A DNA stretch of 64,000 nt from Candidatus Nomurabacteria bacterium (GCA_031262695.1 JAISHF010000001.1:1-64000); one strand, 5' to 3'; positions 8,246 to 19,987 are shown, counted from the stretch's first letter. Numbers and translations are program-made. Notes: generated by a model not told the origin, from the sequence alone.

Positions 8246-9967
8246 CTAGCGAGAATTGGCGATAAGGCGTTTGAGGAAAGCCTTTCGTGCTTTTTGGAGA
8301 TTTTTGTTGTCGCCTTGCCAAGCGACGATGGCGGGGTCTTGGAGGGCGCGGGCGAAAGAAAAAGTGATTGGCCAGAGGAATGGGGCGTGGCTCCAGACGG
8401 CTTTTAAGTTCGCCGTGGCTTGCTCGGGGGTTTGACCGCCAGACAAAAAGACGACGCCAGCGATTTCACGCGGGACGACTTTTTTCAATAAGTCGGCGGT
8501 TGCCTTGCCGACTTGCTCGGGGGTGCTTGGCTTTTTGTGTTTTTTGCCGGCAAGGATCATATTGGTTTTGAGGATTGTCGCCGATAAATCAACTTTATAC
8601 TCTTGGAGATAGGCAAAAAGTTTAATGAGAATTTTTTCAGTGATTTCGGTGCATTGCTCAATAGAATAGTTGCCGTCGTGGACCAATTCTGGCTCAACGA
8701 TTGGCACAATGTCGGCACTTTGGCAGTCTAAGGCGTATTGTGCTAATGTTTTACAGTTTTCGTCAATCGCTTTGGCGCTTGGTGTGCCGTCGCCGACAAA
8801 AAAGGCGGCACGCCACTTGGCGAAACGGAGGCCGCGGGAACGGTAGTCGGCAAGGCGAGCGGGCAAGCCGTCTAGACCCTGGGTTAGTTTTTCGGCCTGC
8901 TTGGCTGGGTCGGCGGAGTTTTTATATAAATCAACGAGGCCTTGATCTACTTTGACGCCTGCGACAATTCCCTGTCGGTTGAGAAAATCGGTGAAGTTCT
9001 GGCCGTTGTCGGCGAGTTGGGCGGTGGTTTCGTCAAACATAATCACGGCACCGACATATTGGGTGAGTTCAGGGGTGCCAATAAAAATATTGCGGTAGTC
9101 GCGGCGATGCTCGGCGTCGTCAGGGATATTCATGGTAGCAAACTTTTTGGCAATACTGCCGCCCGATTCGTCGGCGGCAAGAATACCACGGCTCAAAATC
9201 CGCTGAGCAGTCTGGGCGAGTTCAGGGCCAATAACCGAGACTTGACGGCGAAGGTCGGGCAGTAGGTCGCGCAATTCGGCGAGACGTGGCGTATGGGTGA
9301 GAGTGGAGTTTTCAATCATGGCTTTAGTGAGTGCGACACAATCAACCGTGCCGTAGCCTAAAAGCCACGCGCCAAAAAGCGCCGAGTTTGCAAGTGTAGT
9401 GAGGTTTTTTCGCGTTTCAACGCCAGCCTTAGCAAACTCTAAATTGGTGCCGTAAATTAAGTCATGAATTGAAATTTCTAATCTGTTAAGTGCAAGTTTT
9501 TGGGCAAAGTCGGACGACTGCCAAAGCGTCGCTGTGGTGGGAGTTTTTCCACCATAACCGCAAAAAATCACGTTGTTTTGTTCGGCATATTTGGCGATTT
9601 TTTGTAGGTCGGAATTGCTTAGTAAATCGGCATTGTCAACATAAATTACGTCGGGTTTTTCGGCTGGTTGCTGCCAAAAAACTTGTTCTTGGCTGCCCGC
9701 CAGCACGACTGAATTTTCGCCATTATTCAAAATGTAACGGTGTGCCAAAAAGTTATCGTCAAGATAATCAACTTGGTGGCCAAGGCGGTGTAGGACTTCG
9801 GCGGCGATACTGCTGCCCGATTTCACGGCGGTGCGGCGTAAAAGTGGGCGTTCTGTGCCGTCAAAAGCGAGATCTAAATGCGGAATATTGTTCTCGTCGC
9901 GTAAAAAATCACCAGTGATTTGCAAGTAGATGTCTTTGACGCTCTGCCCCACCACAAGGATGCGCAT
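8246..9967 (-). CDS. fba: PfkB-like domain fused to class I fructose-bisphosphate aldolase
   Basis: The C-terminal 340 residues are class I aldolase: RGILAADESGGSIAKKF, IVEPELVHDG, the Schiff-base lysine in ILKTNMI, VVFLSGGQTPEQATANL and FSFARALQDPAIVAWQG. The N-terminal 230 residues look like a ribokinase/PfkB fold: ILVVGQSVKDIYLQI, a KSGSSIAAEVLHRLGHQVDYL stretch where kinases have GGKGAN, and a C-terminal helix NSALFGAWLLGYG. At the place of the catalytic GAGD box it reads ANSA, so the kinase Asp is missing and this half is probably a pseudokinase or sensor. The fusion has twice the length of ordinary aldolase. It is the second gene of an operon: its ATG overlaps the stop of the methyltransferase gene (TAATG). 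The aldolase call is firm; the kinase-like origin of the N-terminus is inference from pattern. Confidence 0.88.
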   Translation of the reverse strand: MRILVVGQSVKDIYLQITGDFLRDENNIPHLDLAFDGTERPLLRRTAVKSGSSIAAEVLHRLGHQVDYLDDNFLAHRYILNNGENSVVLAGSQEQVFWQQPAEKPDVIYVDNADLLSNSDLQKIAKYAEQNNVIFCGYGGKTPTTATLWQSSDFAQKLALNRLEISIHDLIYGTNLEFAKAGVETRKNLTTLANSALFGAWLLGYGTVDCVALTKAMIENSTLTHTPRLAELRDLLPDLRRQVSVIGPELAQTAQRILSRGILAADESGGSIAKKFATMNIPDDAEHRRDYRNIFIGTPELTQYVGAVIMFDETTAQLADNGQNFTDFLNRQGIVAGVKVDQGLVDLYKNSADPAKQAEKLTQGLDGLPARLADYRSRGLRFAKWRAAFFVGDGTPSAKAIDENCKTLAQYALDCQSADIVPIVEPELVHDGNYSIEQCTEITEKILIKLFAYLQEYKVDLSATILKTNMILAGKKHKKPSTPEQVGKATADLLKKVVPREIAGVVFLSGGQTPEQATANLKAVWSHAPFLWPITFSFARALQDPAIVAWQGDNKNLQKARKAFLKRLIANSR

Positions 9968-10707
9968 TATTTGACCTTCCTGACTTGGTAATAAATAGAC
10001 GGCCCAAAGCGCAATGGTGCCAACAGGTATTGTAGTGGGCTTTCTAACTTGGCGAGTAATTTGTGGCCGAAGAGTTTTTTAAGGCGGGGGCTGCGGAAGT
10101 TGCTGACGCTGAGGACTCTTTCAATTTTGAGGCCGTTTTTAGCGAAAAGTTGCTCAATGTATTTAGGGTGATAGTTGTAAAAATTGCCCTTATTTAATTC
10201 TTTCAGTTTGGACGGCTCGTGGGAAAATGGGTTGATGTCGCTTTTTTTAGCCCAATATTTGAAGATTTTGGCGAGGGTCTTTTTGTTGGCCAGTTCAATT
10301 ACTAGCGTGCCATTTGGTGCTAAAACACGGGCAAGTTGCTTGATAACTGCGGGGAGATCGTCAAAATGGTGAGTGGCACGGACCATTAGCATGGCGTCGG
10401 CCTCACCATCCTTGAATGGCAAATCGTAAATGTCGCCCTGCACCGTTGTAATTTTGTCGCCAAATTCTTTTTTAGCGTCGGCGAGGAGAGTTTTGGAATA
10501 GTCAAAAATGATGGTTTTTTTATAATTCTTCGGCAAGTATTCGTTTGCGAGCCGGCCGTAGCCACCAGCAATGTCAATAAAAACTTTGGCCTGCTTAGGT
10601 AAAAGGCGCTGAATCGCCTTGCGATCGCTTAAATCCTCGTATTCGCGGCCGCTCCAAAACTTCCCTTTGTAGTCATAGCCGTTGTAGTCTGCAAGTATTT
10701 CTCCCAT
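9967..10707 (-). CDS. Class I SAM-dependent methyltransferase
   Basis: A 246-residue Rossmann methyltransferase: SAM-binding motif I is VFIDIAGGYGRLA, motif II TIIFDYSK, motif III GDIYDLPF, then MVRATHHFDD and the post-motif ELANKK. The class resembles UbiE/MenG-like enzymes, but no quinone pathway is nearby, so the substrate is open. I start it at ATG 10707 (MGEILADYNGYDY), 7 nt after TATAAT with TTGCAA 17 nt upstream; the message is probably leaderless. A TTG twelve codons earlier would lie inside the promoter. It is cotranscribed with the aldolase fusion. Confidence 0.88.
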   Translation of the reverse strand: MGEILADYNGYDYKGKFWSGREYEDLSDRKAIQRLLPKQAKVFIDIAGGYGRLANEYLPKNYKKTIIFDYSKTLLADAKKEFGDKITTVQGDIYDLPFKDGEADAMLMVRATHHFDDLPAVIKQLARVLAPNGTLVIELANKKTLAKIFKYWAKKSDINPFSHEPSKLKELNKGNFYNYHPKYIEQLFAKNGLKIERVLSVSNFRSPRLKKLFGHKLLAKLESPLQYLLAPLRFGPSIYYQVRKVK

Positions 10708-10765
10708 ATATAATATTATATCGTGATTTTTGGCATATTGCAATGTATTTATGGTAAAATAAATT

Positions 10766-11368
10766 ATGATAAAAAATCATGTAAAGCGAGGGCTGCAAAA
10801 GATTTTGGGGGTGCGGACTTGGATGCTGGTGGTGATTTGGGTGGCGGTCTTCCCTGTTATGCTGGTGGCCTTACGAGTGGATAATTTGCGAATGGAACGG
10901 CTGCGATCGGCCGTAATGACGGCGGACGACGAGGGCGATAAGGCGAAAATTGACACCGCGTTGAACAAATTGCTAGATTTTTCGAGTAGCCACATGAACG
11001 CAAACACAGGGGTGTTTTATTTGCAGAGTTCCTATGCCAGAGCGGTAGAGGCGGCAGCAACAGAGAGCAGCGAAAAAAATATCCACAAGGAAACCTCAGA
11101 ATATTGCGGGCGACTCTTTAACCATAAGTGGTCAATGGCGTTTGTAAATTGCTGGAAGGAGCGATTGGCGACTTATCCGGCAGGCTTGGTGGCAGACTTC
11201 CCTGACCCGGCATTGTTTAAGTATGAGTTTATCTCACCGGTCTTCTCGTTAACGGTCGCCGGCGTGATTGTGGCGATTTGGTGTTTGCTCTCTGTTGTTA
11301 TCTGTTTGCGATTATTATATTATGTGATTTTGCGGATTTCTCTGTTAATTATTAAGAAAAGGTCTTGA
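10766..11368 (+). CDS. Hypothetical membrane protein with two end helices
   Basis: A 200-residue protein with one transmembrane helix near residues 18-35 (TWMLVVIWVAVFPVMLVAL) and one or two at the C-terminus (residues 155-195, LTVAGVIVAIWCLLSVVICL), enclosing a hydrophilic region of about 115 residues likely outside the membrane. That region has two Cys (ETSEYCGRLF and FVNCWKERL) that could pair. I do not recognise a family; the layout is that of small pilin-like or anchor proteins. The ATG follows TAAAAT by 5 nt, again leaderless. Confidence 0.75.
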   Translation: MIKNHVKRGLQKILGVRTWMLVVIWVAVFPVMLVALRVDNLRMERLRSAVMTADDEGDKAKIDTALNKLLDFSSSHMNANTGVFYLQSSYARAVEAAATESSEKNIHKETSEYCGRLFNHKWSMAFVNCWKERLATYPAGLVADFPDPALFKYEFISPVFSLTVAGVIVAIWCLLSVVICLRLLYYVILRISLLIIKKRS

Positions 11369-11420
11369 CACCCCTTGCGACCAGTGTATAATAGAGGTAT
11401 AAGCTAAATAAAGGAGGAAT

Positions 11421-11627
11421 ATGGCTTATTCGCAAACAAACTCAAAGGGAGTTACATACTACCTGCACAAGTCAGAGGTGACTTTGCGTGGTGGCAAGCC
11501 ACAGACGATCTACTTCTTCACCAAGGTGCCGAAGAACGCCAAGGGTGAACCAACCGATCTGCCAGAGGACCGCGTGGTCAAAGAAAACCCACGCAACGGG
11601 TTCTTGACGCTTTCTAAGAAGGCGTAA
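11421..11627 (+). CDS. Small conserved hypothetical protein, 68 aa
   Basis: A short soluble protein (MAYSQTNSKGVTYYLHKSEV, then GGKPQTIYFFTKV, DLPEDRVV, ENPRNGFLTL). The GKPQTIYFF...DLP...ENPRNG pattern recurs, in my recollection, in small unannotated proteins of CPR bacteria; no function is known to me. It has one of the best promoters in the window (TTGACA, 16 nt, TATAAT), a strong AAGGAGGA site and its own terminator, so it is a monocistronic and probably highly expressed gene. Confidence 0.85.
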   Translation: MAYSQTNSKGVTYYLHKSEVTLRGGKPQTIYFFTKVPKNAKGEPTDLPEDRVVKENPRNGFLTLSKKA

Positions 11628-11639
11628 GACTAACTAATG

Positions 11640-11672
11640 AAAAATACCCGAGATTTATTCTTGGGTATTTTT
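11640..11672. terminator. Bidirectional terminator between the 68-aa gene and tRNA-Leu
   Basis: AAAAATACCC and GGGTATTTTT form a stem with U tracts on both strands. It serves the 68-residue gene from one side and, with the repeat at 11672-11720, the tRNA-Leu gene from the other. Confidence 0.85.
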
Positions 11673-11720
11673 CTTAACTAATTTCTTTTGCCAAACTTTT
11701 CTTTTAAGAAAAGTTTGATG
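11672..11720 (-). repeat. Copy of a dispersed stable-RNA 3' module
   Basis: On the minus strand this reads CAAACTTTTCTT, a short loop, AAGAAAAGTTTGGC, then AAAAGAAATTAGTTAAG, and runs into the terminator. Nearly the same sequence follows tRNA-Val at 44103-44149, and the second half follows rpmB at 30338-30360. Confidence 0.8.
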
Positions 11721-11726
11721 ATTTTT

Positions 11727-11811
11727 TGGTGCCCGAGACTGGACTTGAACCAGCACACCTTGCGGCATACGCACCTGAAGCGTACGTGTATACCAATTTC
11801 ACCACTCGGGC
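11727..11811 (-). tRNA. tRNA-Leu (anticodon CAG)
   Basis: An 85-nt class II tRNA with encoded CCA. The acceptor pair is GCCCGAG/CTCGGGC, the anticodon loop is TTCAGGT (CAG reads CUG), a long variable arm follows and the T loop is TTCAAGT. It stands alone and is followed by the repeat module and terminator. Confidence 0.97.
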
Positions 11812-11924
11812 ATACCCCTATTATACCACAAAAATTACTTGGGTGTGGGAAAAAGTGTTGACTTTGCGCAGATTTTTTGCTATATTATAGACAAATGATA
11901 GCAAATGTAAGCAAAGGAGTATAA

Positions 11925-12173
11925 ATGGCAACAACTATTTTGGCAACAAGGATGCCGCAAGCAACCAGATTGGAGTTTGAGGCGAAGACGCGGCGGCTTG
12001 GCATCTCACCACAGGCGGCAGTCAATGCTTTTATCGCACGGTTTAACGAGGAGGACGGCTTCCCTTTTGCGTTAAAAAACAAGCCCTACACCGATTTCAA
12101 GACGGAAGACGAGGTGATGAACTGGTCGGAAGATATGACAAATGAATTATGGAGCGACGATGAAGCAATTTGA
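11925..12173 (+). CDS. RelB/DinJ-family antitoxin
   Basis: An 82-residue protein starting MATTILATRMPQATRLEFEA with the ribbon-helix-helix pattern LGISPQAAVNAFIARF of DinJ. The C-terminal half (DFKTEDEVMNWSEDMTNEL) is acidic and would wrap the toxin. Promoter TTGACT, 17 nt, TATATT; AAGGAG before the ATG. TTGCTAT and ATAGCAA flank the start point as an inverted repeat and are a likely operator. Its toxin partner is a MazF-type protein, not the RelE/YafQ type that DinJ usually joins. Confidence 0.88.
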   Translation: MATTILATRMPQATRLEFEAKTRRLGISPQAAVNAFIARFNEEDGFPFALKNKPYTDFKTEDEVMNWSEDMTNELWSDDEAI

Positions 12174-12483
12174 AATCTGGGCAACGGCGGGCGGGACTTA
12201 TTCGTCCAAACCGCGACCATCAGTGATTGTGCAGGCGGTAGCGTTTGATGACTTGGAATCTGTGACGGTCGTGCCGATTACGACAACCGATTTGGATGCT
12301 GACTTTCGTGTGGCGCTAGCCCCATCAGAGGCGAACGGCTTGCAAAAGCCAAGCTTTGCAATGGTTGATAAGATTACGACAATCCGCAAAACTGGTTTGC
12401 AGCAGAAAATCGGCGAGTTATCAGAGGAAGAGGCTGGGCATATCTCGCAAGCGATTGCGGATTTCTTGCAAATAAAAGAATAG
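12160..12483 (+). CDS. mazF: MazF/PemK-family toxin (endoribonuclease)
   Basis: A 107-residue MazF-fold protein: FEIWATAGG, then the RPSVIVQ strand with the catalytic-loop arginine, VTVVPITTTDLDADF, and SFAMVDKITTI, matching the VDQI..I signature of MazF. Such toxins cut mRNA at short motifs. I start it at ATG 12160 (MKQFEIW), which lies inside the antitoxin end with GGAG 7 nt before it; this gives a 14-nt overlap and tight coupling. The ORF could be extended six codons but without a ribosome site. Confidence 0.9.
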   Translation: MKQFEIWATAGGTYSSKPRPSVIVQAVAFDDLESVTVVPITTTDLDADFRVALAPSEANGLQKPSFAMVDKITTIRKTGLQQKIGELSEEEAGHISQAIADFLQIKE

Positions 12484-12502
12484 CCGCGTTAACGGCTATT
12501 CT
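12477..12502. terminator. Bidirectional terminator between mazF and nusA
   Basis: AGAATAGCCG and CGGCTATTCT (10-bp stem, loop CGTTAA) lie between converging genes. Confidence 0.75.
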
Positions 12503-12516
12503 TCGGCTAGGGCTAA

Positions 12517-13656
12517 CTATTCGGCGATATCTTCAATAGCGGAGATGAGGGAGTCTTCGGCGCCGCGGCTGGTCTTTTTGACGGCTTTTGGCTTTTGGTC
12601 AAGTTCAATGTCTAGCTCATAGCCCGTTAGGCGTGAAGCTAAGCGGACATTTTGACCTTGTTTGCCGATGGCGATTGGCTGTTGATCTTCGGCGACGTAG
12701 ACTTTGGCGCGGCGATTTTCGTTGTCTAATTCTACGCGCATAATCTCGGCTGGGCTGAGTGCCTCGCGGATAAACTCTGGCATATTGTCGCTCCAAATGA
12801 CAACATCAATCTTTTCGCGGTCGCCGATCTCACTTTGCACGGCTTGAACGCGGACACCGCGGCCACCAACGAGAGTGCCAACTGGATCAACGCCTGCGCT
12901 GCCTGCGGCGACGGCAATTTTGGTGCGACGACCGGCCTCGCGGGCAATCGCTTTAATCTCAACTAGACCGTTCTCTAGCTCTGGGACTTCTTGGCGGAAT
13001 AGATATTCAACAAATTCGGCGGCGGCACGGCTGACAATGAGGTCGGCGCCACGTTCGCCGCGCTCCACGCCCTTCAAATAGACTTTGATACGGGAGCCGA
13101 CACGATAGCGTTCGCCCGGGATCTGCTCACGCTCAGGCATAATTGCCGTAGCACGACCAAGGTCAACGCGGACAGCACGGTCAACGCGCGAAACGGTAGC
13201 TTGAATGACTTCGCCGATTTTGTCCTCAAAGAGGGCAAGCATTTTCTCGCGCTCCAGTTCGCGGAGTTTGGCGACCAAAACTTGCTTGGCAGTTTGGCTG
13301 GCGACACGACCGAGCTCGCCAACTTTATGGGCTTCCTCAATGATGTCGCCGAGTTCGGCGGACTTTTTGGTTTTTTTAGCGTCAGCGAGGGTGATTTCGG
13401 TGTCTGGGTTAAAGGGGTGGCCCTCTTCGTCGCCCTCGTCGTTCGCGACGACAGTGCGCATAATGAAGGCGGTCGCTTCGCCAGAATTGAGGTCTAGCTC
13501 GGCACGGACGTTCATCTCGCGCTCGCCGTAATCACGACGCCAAGCGGCGGCAATCGCCTGCTCAATGACCGAGATGACCTCGGCTTCTTCTAAGTTCTTC
13601 TCCTCGGCGATAATTCGCGCTAGGGCGCCCATTTGTTTAAGGTCTAATACTTCCAT
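12517..13656 (-). CDS. nusA: Transcription elongation/termination factor NusA
   Basis: Binds RNA polymerase and nascent RNA and tunes pausing and termination. Order: N-terminal polymerase-binding domain (residues 1-140, EEAEVISVIEQAIAAAWRR), S1 domain (about 145-215, GEVIQATVSRVDRAVRVDLG), and two KH domains (about 220-360, GVDPVGTLVGGRGVRVQAV and PIAIGKQGQNVRLASRLTG). At 379 residues it lacks the C-terminal acidic repeats of E. coli NusA. Promoter TTGACA, 17 nt, TATAAT overlaps the end of gyrA; the leader has a GC hairpin (CCTGCCG/CGGCGGG) and an AAGGA site. It is not joined to infB or rimP here. Confidence 0.96.
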   Translation of the reverse strand: MEVLDLKQMGALARIIAEEKNLEEAEVISVIEQAIAAAWRRDYGEREMNVRAELDLNSGEATAFIMRTVVANDEGDEEGHPFNPDTEITLADAKKTKKSAELGDIIEEAHKVGELGRVASQTAKQVLVAKLRELEREKMLALFEDKIGEVIQATVSRVDRAVRVDLGRATAIMPEREQIPGERYRVGSRIKVYLKGVERGERGADLIVSRAAAEFVEYLFRQEVPELENGLVEIKAIAREAGRRTKIAVAAGSAGVDPVGTLVGGRGVRVQAVQSEIGDREKIDVVIWSDNMPEFIREALSPAEIMRVELDNENRRAKVYVAEDQQPIAIGKQGQNVRLASRLTGYELDIELDQKPKAVKKTSRGAEDSLISAIEDIAE

Positions 13657-13749
13657 TTTGTTCCTTTCTTATCAAAAATATTTCCCGCCGCACGGCAGGA
13701 TAATAAAGTATATCTTTATTATACTCTGCCGTGTTTGATATGTCAAGAT

Positions 13750-16296
13750 TTATTTTGCGTCAGGGGTTGCGTCTTCATCGTCTTTGGTCATTAGGGCGAC
13801 ACTTGCCACAAAATCGCCGTCGTTCAACTTCATAATGCGGACGCCTTGGGTGGCGCGACCGAGGTTCGGAATATCTTTGACGGCGACGCGAATTGCCTGC
13901 CCCTTGGTGGAAATTAGCAAGATTTCTTCAACCTCTGGTGCAACGACTTGTACGTCTACTAGCGGACCGGTTTTAGCGGTGACTACTGCAGCCTTGATGC
14001 CGCTGCCGCCTCGTTTGTGGGCGTCAAAACTGGCGGAATCGGTCAATTTGCCGTAGCCGTTGCGAGAAATCACAAGCAAGTTCTCTTTGCCATCGCAGAT
14101 GATGTCCATACCGACGATTTCGTCTTGTGGGCGGAGGCGAACGCCACGGACACCCATCGCCACGCGACCCATTGGGCGGACATCTTTTTCACTAAACCGC
14201 ACGGCTTGGCCGGCTGAGGTACTGATAATCACATCGCTCGTGCCATTAGTCTCTTTGACCCATTTGAGTTCGTCGCCGTTATCTAGCTTGATGGCGGCAA
14301 GGCCGTTAGAACGAATGCTCTCATATTCCTTGAAGGCGGTCTTTTTGATGGTGCCTTTTTTGGTGGCCATAAAGAGGAAGCCGGCGCCGTTGTCGTTGCT
14401 TTGCTTGATGACGGCGGTGATTTTTTCGTCTGGGCGGAGGCTGAGCAGGTTGACCACGGCCGTGCCTTTGGCTTGCAGGCTAGCGGACGGAACCTCAAAG
14501 GCTTTGAGGCGGAAAATGCGACCGGAGTTGGTGAAGAAAAGTAGGAATTCGTGGCTGTTGATTGGGATGACGCTGTCAATTACGTCTTCGTCTTTGGTAG
14601 TGATGCCGCGCTTACCCTTGCCGCCGCGGTTTTGCTTTTGGTAGTCGGTGGCGAGAGTGCGCTTGATGTAGCCCTCAACGGTCATTAAAATGACGCTCTC
14701 CTCCTCTGGGACGAGGTCTTCTTCGCTGAATTTACCGAGTTCGTGGTTGAAGATTTTGCTGCGACGCTTGTCGCCGTATTTTTCACGCATGGCAAGCAAC
14801 TCTTCGCGGACAATGGCGAGGATTTGTTTTTCGTCGGCCAAGACTTCTTCTAGGTGGGCAATCAGTTTGCGGAGTTCGGCGAGTTCGTCCTCAATCGCTT
14901 GACGTTCTAAGCCGGTCAAGCGGCGAAGTTGCATTGCTAAAATTGCTAGAGCTTGGATTTCAGACAGGCCAAACTTGCCCATAAGGGCGTTTTTGGCGTC
15001 TTCGGTGGTTTTACTGGCGCGAATCGTAGCAATAACCTCGTCAATGTGGTCCAGGGCAATCTTTAAGCCCTCTAAAATATGCGAACGCTCGCGGGCTTTT
15101 TTGAGGTCAAATTCGCAACGGCGGCGGATGACTTTTTGGCGGTGCTTGACGAATTCGCTAAGAATATCTTTAAGACCCAAAATGCGAGGCTGGATGCCGT
15201 CTACGAGGGCAAGCATATTGTAGTGGAAGCTGGTTTGGAGTTCGGTGAGACTATAAAGTTGGTTTAAGACCTTCTTTGGGAAGGCATCTTTTTTGAGCTC
15301 TACGACAAAGCGGACCTTGCCGCGGGCTGACTCGTCGCGGACGCCAGCGACGCTTGGGAGTTTTTTGTTCTTGGCGAGGTCGGCGATTTTTTCTTGGAGT
15401 TTTTCTTTGCTGACACCGTAAGGCATTTCGTTGAAAACAATCAGGAATTTGCCTTTTTTGTCTTCAATAATTTCGGCTGGGGCCTGCATAATAACCGAAC
15501 CTTTGCCGGTTTCGTAGGCTGCACGCATTGGCGCACCACCATAAACATTAGCACCAGTTGGGAAATCGGGGCCTTTGACATGCTTCATCAAATCTTTTGT
15601 CGTGGCTTCTGGGTTGTCAATCAACTCAACCGTGGCATCAACGACCTCAGTAAGATTATGTGGCGGAATATTGGTCGCCATACCGACAGCGATACCCATT
15701 TGGCCGTTTAGAAGCAAGTTTGGCACGGCGGCCGGCAAAACCACCGGCTCCATCTCGTTGCCCTCGTAGTTCGGGCGGAAGTCAACCGTTTCTTTTTCAA
15801 TGTCAGAAAGCAATTCTGCACCCACCTTATCCATACGCGCCTCGGTATAACGATAGGCGGCTGGCTCGTCGCCGTCCATAGAGCCGAAGTTGCCCTGCCC
15901 CTCTACGAGGGTGTAGCGCATTGACCACGGCTGAGCAAGGCGAACCATGGCGTCATAAATAGAACTATCACCGTGTGGGTGGTATTTGGCCATCACTTCA
16001 CCGACAATGTTGGCGGATTTGACAGTTTTGGATGGAGCCTTCCAGCCACGTTTTTCCATAGCATATAAAATACGGCGGTGAACTGGCTTCAAGCCGTCGC
16101 GGACATCTGGCAAGGCGCGGTCAATAATCACGCTCATAGAGTAGCGGAGGAAGGAATCCTCCATCACATCTTCAACCTTTTTCAATTCAATGCCATCAAC
16201 CGTGGTATTGAATGCCTGCCGATTGCCCTCGCCCTCGGCGATAATCTCCTCGGCGATTTGCTCACTCTCGCTGTTGCTTAATTCATCTTTGTTCAT
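13750..16296 (-). CDS. gyrA: DNA gyrase subunit A
   Basis: Type II topoisomerase subunit that cuts and rejoins DNA while adding negative supercoils with GyrB. The winged-helix domain carries the catalytic tyrosine in AAYRYTEAR near residue 150. The quinolone-pocket segment reads [15 protein letters not shown], with Ser and Asp at the usual positions. The C-terminal beta-pinwheel begins with a GyrA box, [10 protein letters not shown], near residue 565, which marks gyrase rather than Topo IV. Length (848) is normal. It is the last gene of the gyrB - phosphatase/MazF - gyrA operon; its ATG overlaps the stop of the upstream gene as ATGA, with GGAG before it. Confidence 0.98.
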   Translation of the reverse strand: MNKDELSNSESEQIAEEIIAEGEGNRQAFNTTVDGIELKKVEDVMEDSFLRYSMSVIIDRALPDVRDGLKPVHRRILYAMEKRGWKAPSKTVKSANIVGEVMAKYHPHGDSSIYDAMVRLAQPWSMRYTLVEGQGNFGSMDGDEPAAYRYTEARMDKVGAELLSDIEKETVDFRPNYEGNEMEPVVLPAAVPNLLLNGQMGIAVGMATNIPPHNLTEVVDATVELIDNPEATTKDLMKHVKGPDFPTGANVYGGAPMRAAYETGKGSVIMQAPAEIIEDKKGKFLIVFNEMPYGVSKEKLQEKIADLAKNKKLPSVAGVRDESARGKVRFVVELKKDAFPKKVLNQLYSLTELQTSFHYNMLALVDGIQPRILGLKDILSEFVKHRQKVIRRRCEFDLKKARERSHILEGLKIALDHIDEVIATIRASKTTEDAKNALMGKFGLSEIQALAILAMQLRRLTGLERQAIEDELAELRKLIAHLEEVLADEKQILAIVREELLAMREKYGDKRRSKIFNHELGKFSEEDLVPEEESVILMTVEGYIKRTLATDYQKQNRGGKGKRGITTKDEDVIDSVIPINSHEFLLFFTNSGRIFRLKAFEVPSASLQAKGTAVVNLLSLRPDEKITAVIKQSNDNGAGFLFMATKKGTIKKTAFKEYESIRSNGLAAIKLDNGDELKWVKETNGTSDVIISTSAGQAVRFSEKDVRPMGRVAMGVRGVRLRPQDEIVGMDIICDGKENLLVISRNGYGKLTDSASFDAHKRGGSGIKAAVVTAKTGPLVDVQVVAPEVEEILLISTKGQAIRVAVKDIPNLGRATQGVRIMKLNDGDFVASVALMTKDDEDATPDAK

Positions 16297-17378
16297 TTTT
16301 GCTCCTTTCTAGTATTATTTTGCGAACTTTTCGGGTTACTCTTGACTTTCGGGTGATGATTCGGTATAATAGAATTAGTTTTACCTACCGCCTCTGGCGT
16401 GCATGGTGATGACGCCCTAAGGTCCGCCTTGGGGCTGATAATATGCAACAGCTCTCCAACCGCCTGTTTGGTTGCGTTATATTCAGACTCGCCTATCTTG
16501 CCGATCGGCCGAACTAGGCGCTCGGCACCGAGTGCTTTAATCTGGGTTAAGCTAAGGATAGACTGCTCGGCATTGCCGACAGGGTTAATCTCAAGATAAT
16601 AATTGCCCGTTTTGGCTTGCGAAGTGAGTGGAATGCCTAGGAAAAACTTTTGCCCGAACTTGCGAAAGACGAGGACGGGGCGTTGGAATCTTTCGCCCTT
16701 GCCGTTCATTTCAATGCCAATATTCTCACCGATTTCACACCACCAAATTTCGCGCTCGGAGAAAATTGGAGCTGATTTTTCGGTGGCAATATGAACCTTT
16801 TCAGGTGTCCAGAGATTGATGCCGCGGGCTTTGAAATCGTAAATGCGGACTTCGGCGTTCTTGATAGTCTCACCGAACAATATGTCGCCAGCCCACTCCC
16901 TATTGCGAAAATATGCGTCAACCGCCCAACTCATGCCGGCGTGAGCAACCAACAGTATATTTTGGTGCCCGAATTTTTCTTTAATTTCGTCCATGGCTCT
17001 ATATACTCGAGAAAATAGTTCTTTGACAGGCTCAATTTTGCTGTTTTTTGGATTTGCCCAATTAAAATTAAATGAGTCGCGAAGCTCCTGCTTATCTAAG
17101 CCATGCTGGTTTTCGCGTTCGCGGAGATCGTCTGTCACGACTATCGGGAGATTGTGGTATTGGTTGATAATTTCGGCGGTTTCGTATGCGCGAGATAGGG
17201 GTGATGAAATTATTACATCAAAATTGATACTCTTTAATTCTTCTGCGGTGGCTTGTGTCTGCTCCCTACCTTTTGCGCTCAACGGAGAGTCTGCGTCATT
17301 TTTATCGTAAGTACCAAAAGGGTCAGCGTGTCGTCGTGCGTTCGCTTCGCTTTCGCCATGACGGACAAAATAGATCAT
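16293..17378 (-). CDS. Histidine phosphatase fused to a MazF/PemK-like domain
   Basis: Residues 1-195 are a phosphoglycerate-mutase-type histidine phosphatase: [12 protein letters not shown] with the phospho-acceptor His, [11 protein letters not shown] with the second Arg, an ERENQHG acid segment and LLVAHAGMS with the second His. Residues about 205-315 match the PemK/MazF family ([51 protein letters not shown]). A basic tail ([21 protein letters not shown]) follows. I start it at ATG 17378, 1 nt after the gyrB stop. It ends by ATGA overlap with gyrA, so it is fully coupled to both gyrase genes. MazF and the gyrase poison CcdB share a fold, which makes the location striking; whether the domain is a toxin, a regulator or an RNase is inference. 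Confidence 0.85.
   Translation of the reverse strand: MIYFVRHGESEANARRHADPFGTYDKNDADSPLSAKGREQTQATAEELKSINFDVIISSPLSRAYETAEIINQYHNLPIVVTDDLRERENQHGLDKQELRDSFNFNWANPKNSKIEPVKELFSRVYRAMDEIKEKFGHQNILLVAHAGMSWAVDAYFRNREWAGDILFGETIKNAEVRIYDFKARGINLWTPEKVHIATEKSAPIFSEREIWWCEIGENIGIEMNGKGERFQRPVLVFRKFGQKFFLGIPLTSQAKTGNYYLEINPVGNAEQSILSLTQIKALGAERLVRPIGKIGESEYNATKQAVGELLHIISPKADLRASSPCTPEAVGKTNSIIPNHHPKVKSNPKSSQNNTRKEQK
16342..16377 (+). promoter_or_regulatory. Antisense promoter inside the phosphatase/MazF gene
   Basis: On the plus strand TTGACT (16342-16347), 17 nt, TATAAT (16365-16370). No plus-strand gene follows. The RNA would start near 16377 and run antisense to the MazF-like domain, beginning with a hairpin GCCCTAAGG/CCTTGGGGC. 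Near-consensus boxes at ideal spacing are unlikely by chance in coding sequence, but expression is not shown. Confidence 0.5.
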
Positions 17379-17379
17379 A

Positions 17380-19855
<2,476 letters not shown>

Positions 19856-19987
19856 CTATTTCCTCTCTTTACCTCCTGTTTTATAATTAGTTTAGCTGCG
19901 CATTATTAGCCTTATTCGCGCAACTGATTTTTTTATAGCACTCTACGGAGTTTTTTACCAGGCAAAACGCACAAGCTTAAAACAGGG

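Noticed and set aside
16380-16440. Palindromic element E in the tail of the phosphatase/MazF gene
   Set aside because: There is one good hairpin (GCCCTAAGG/CCTTGGGGC) but no outer stem comparable with elements A to C.
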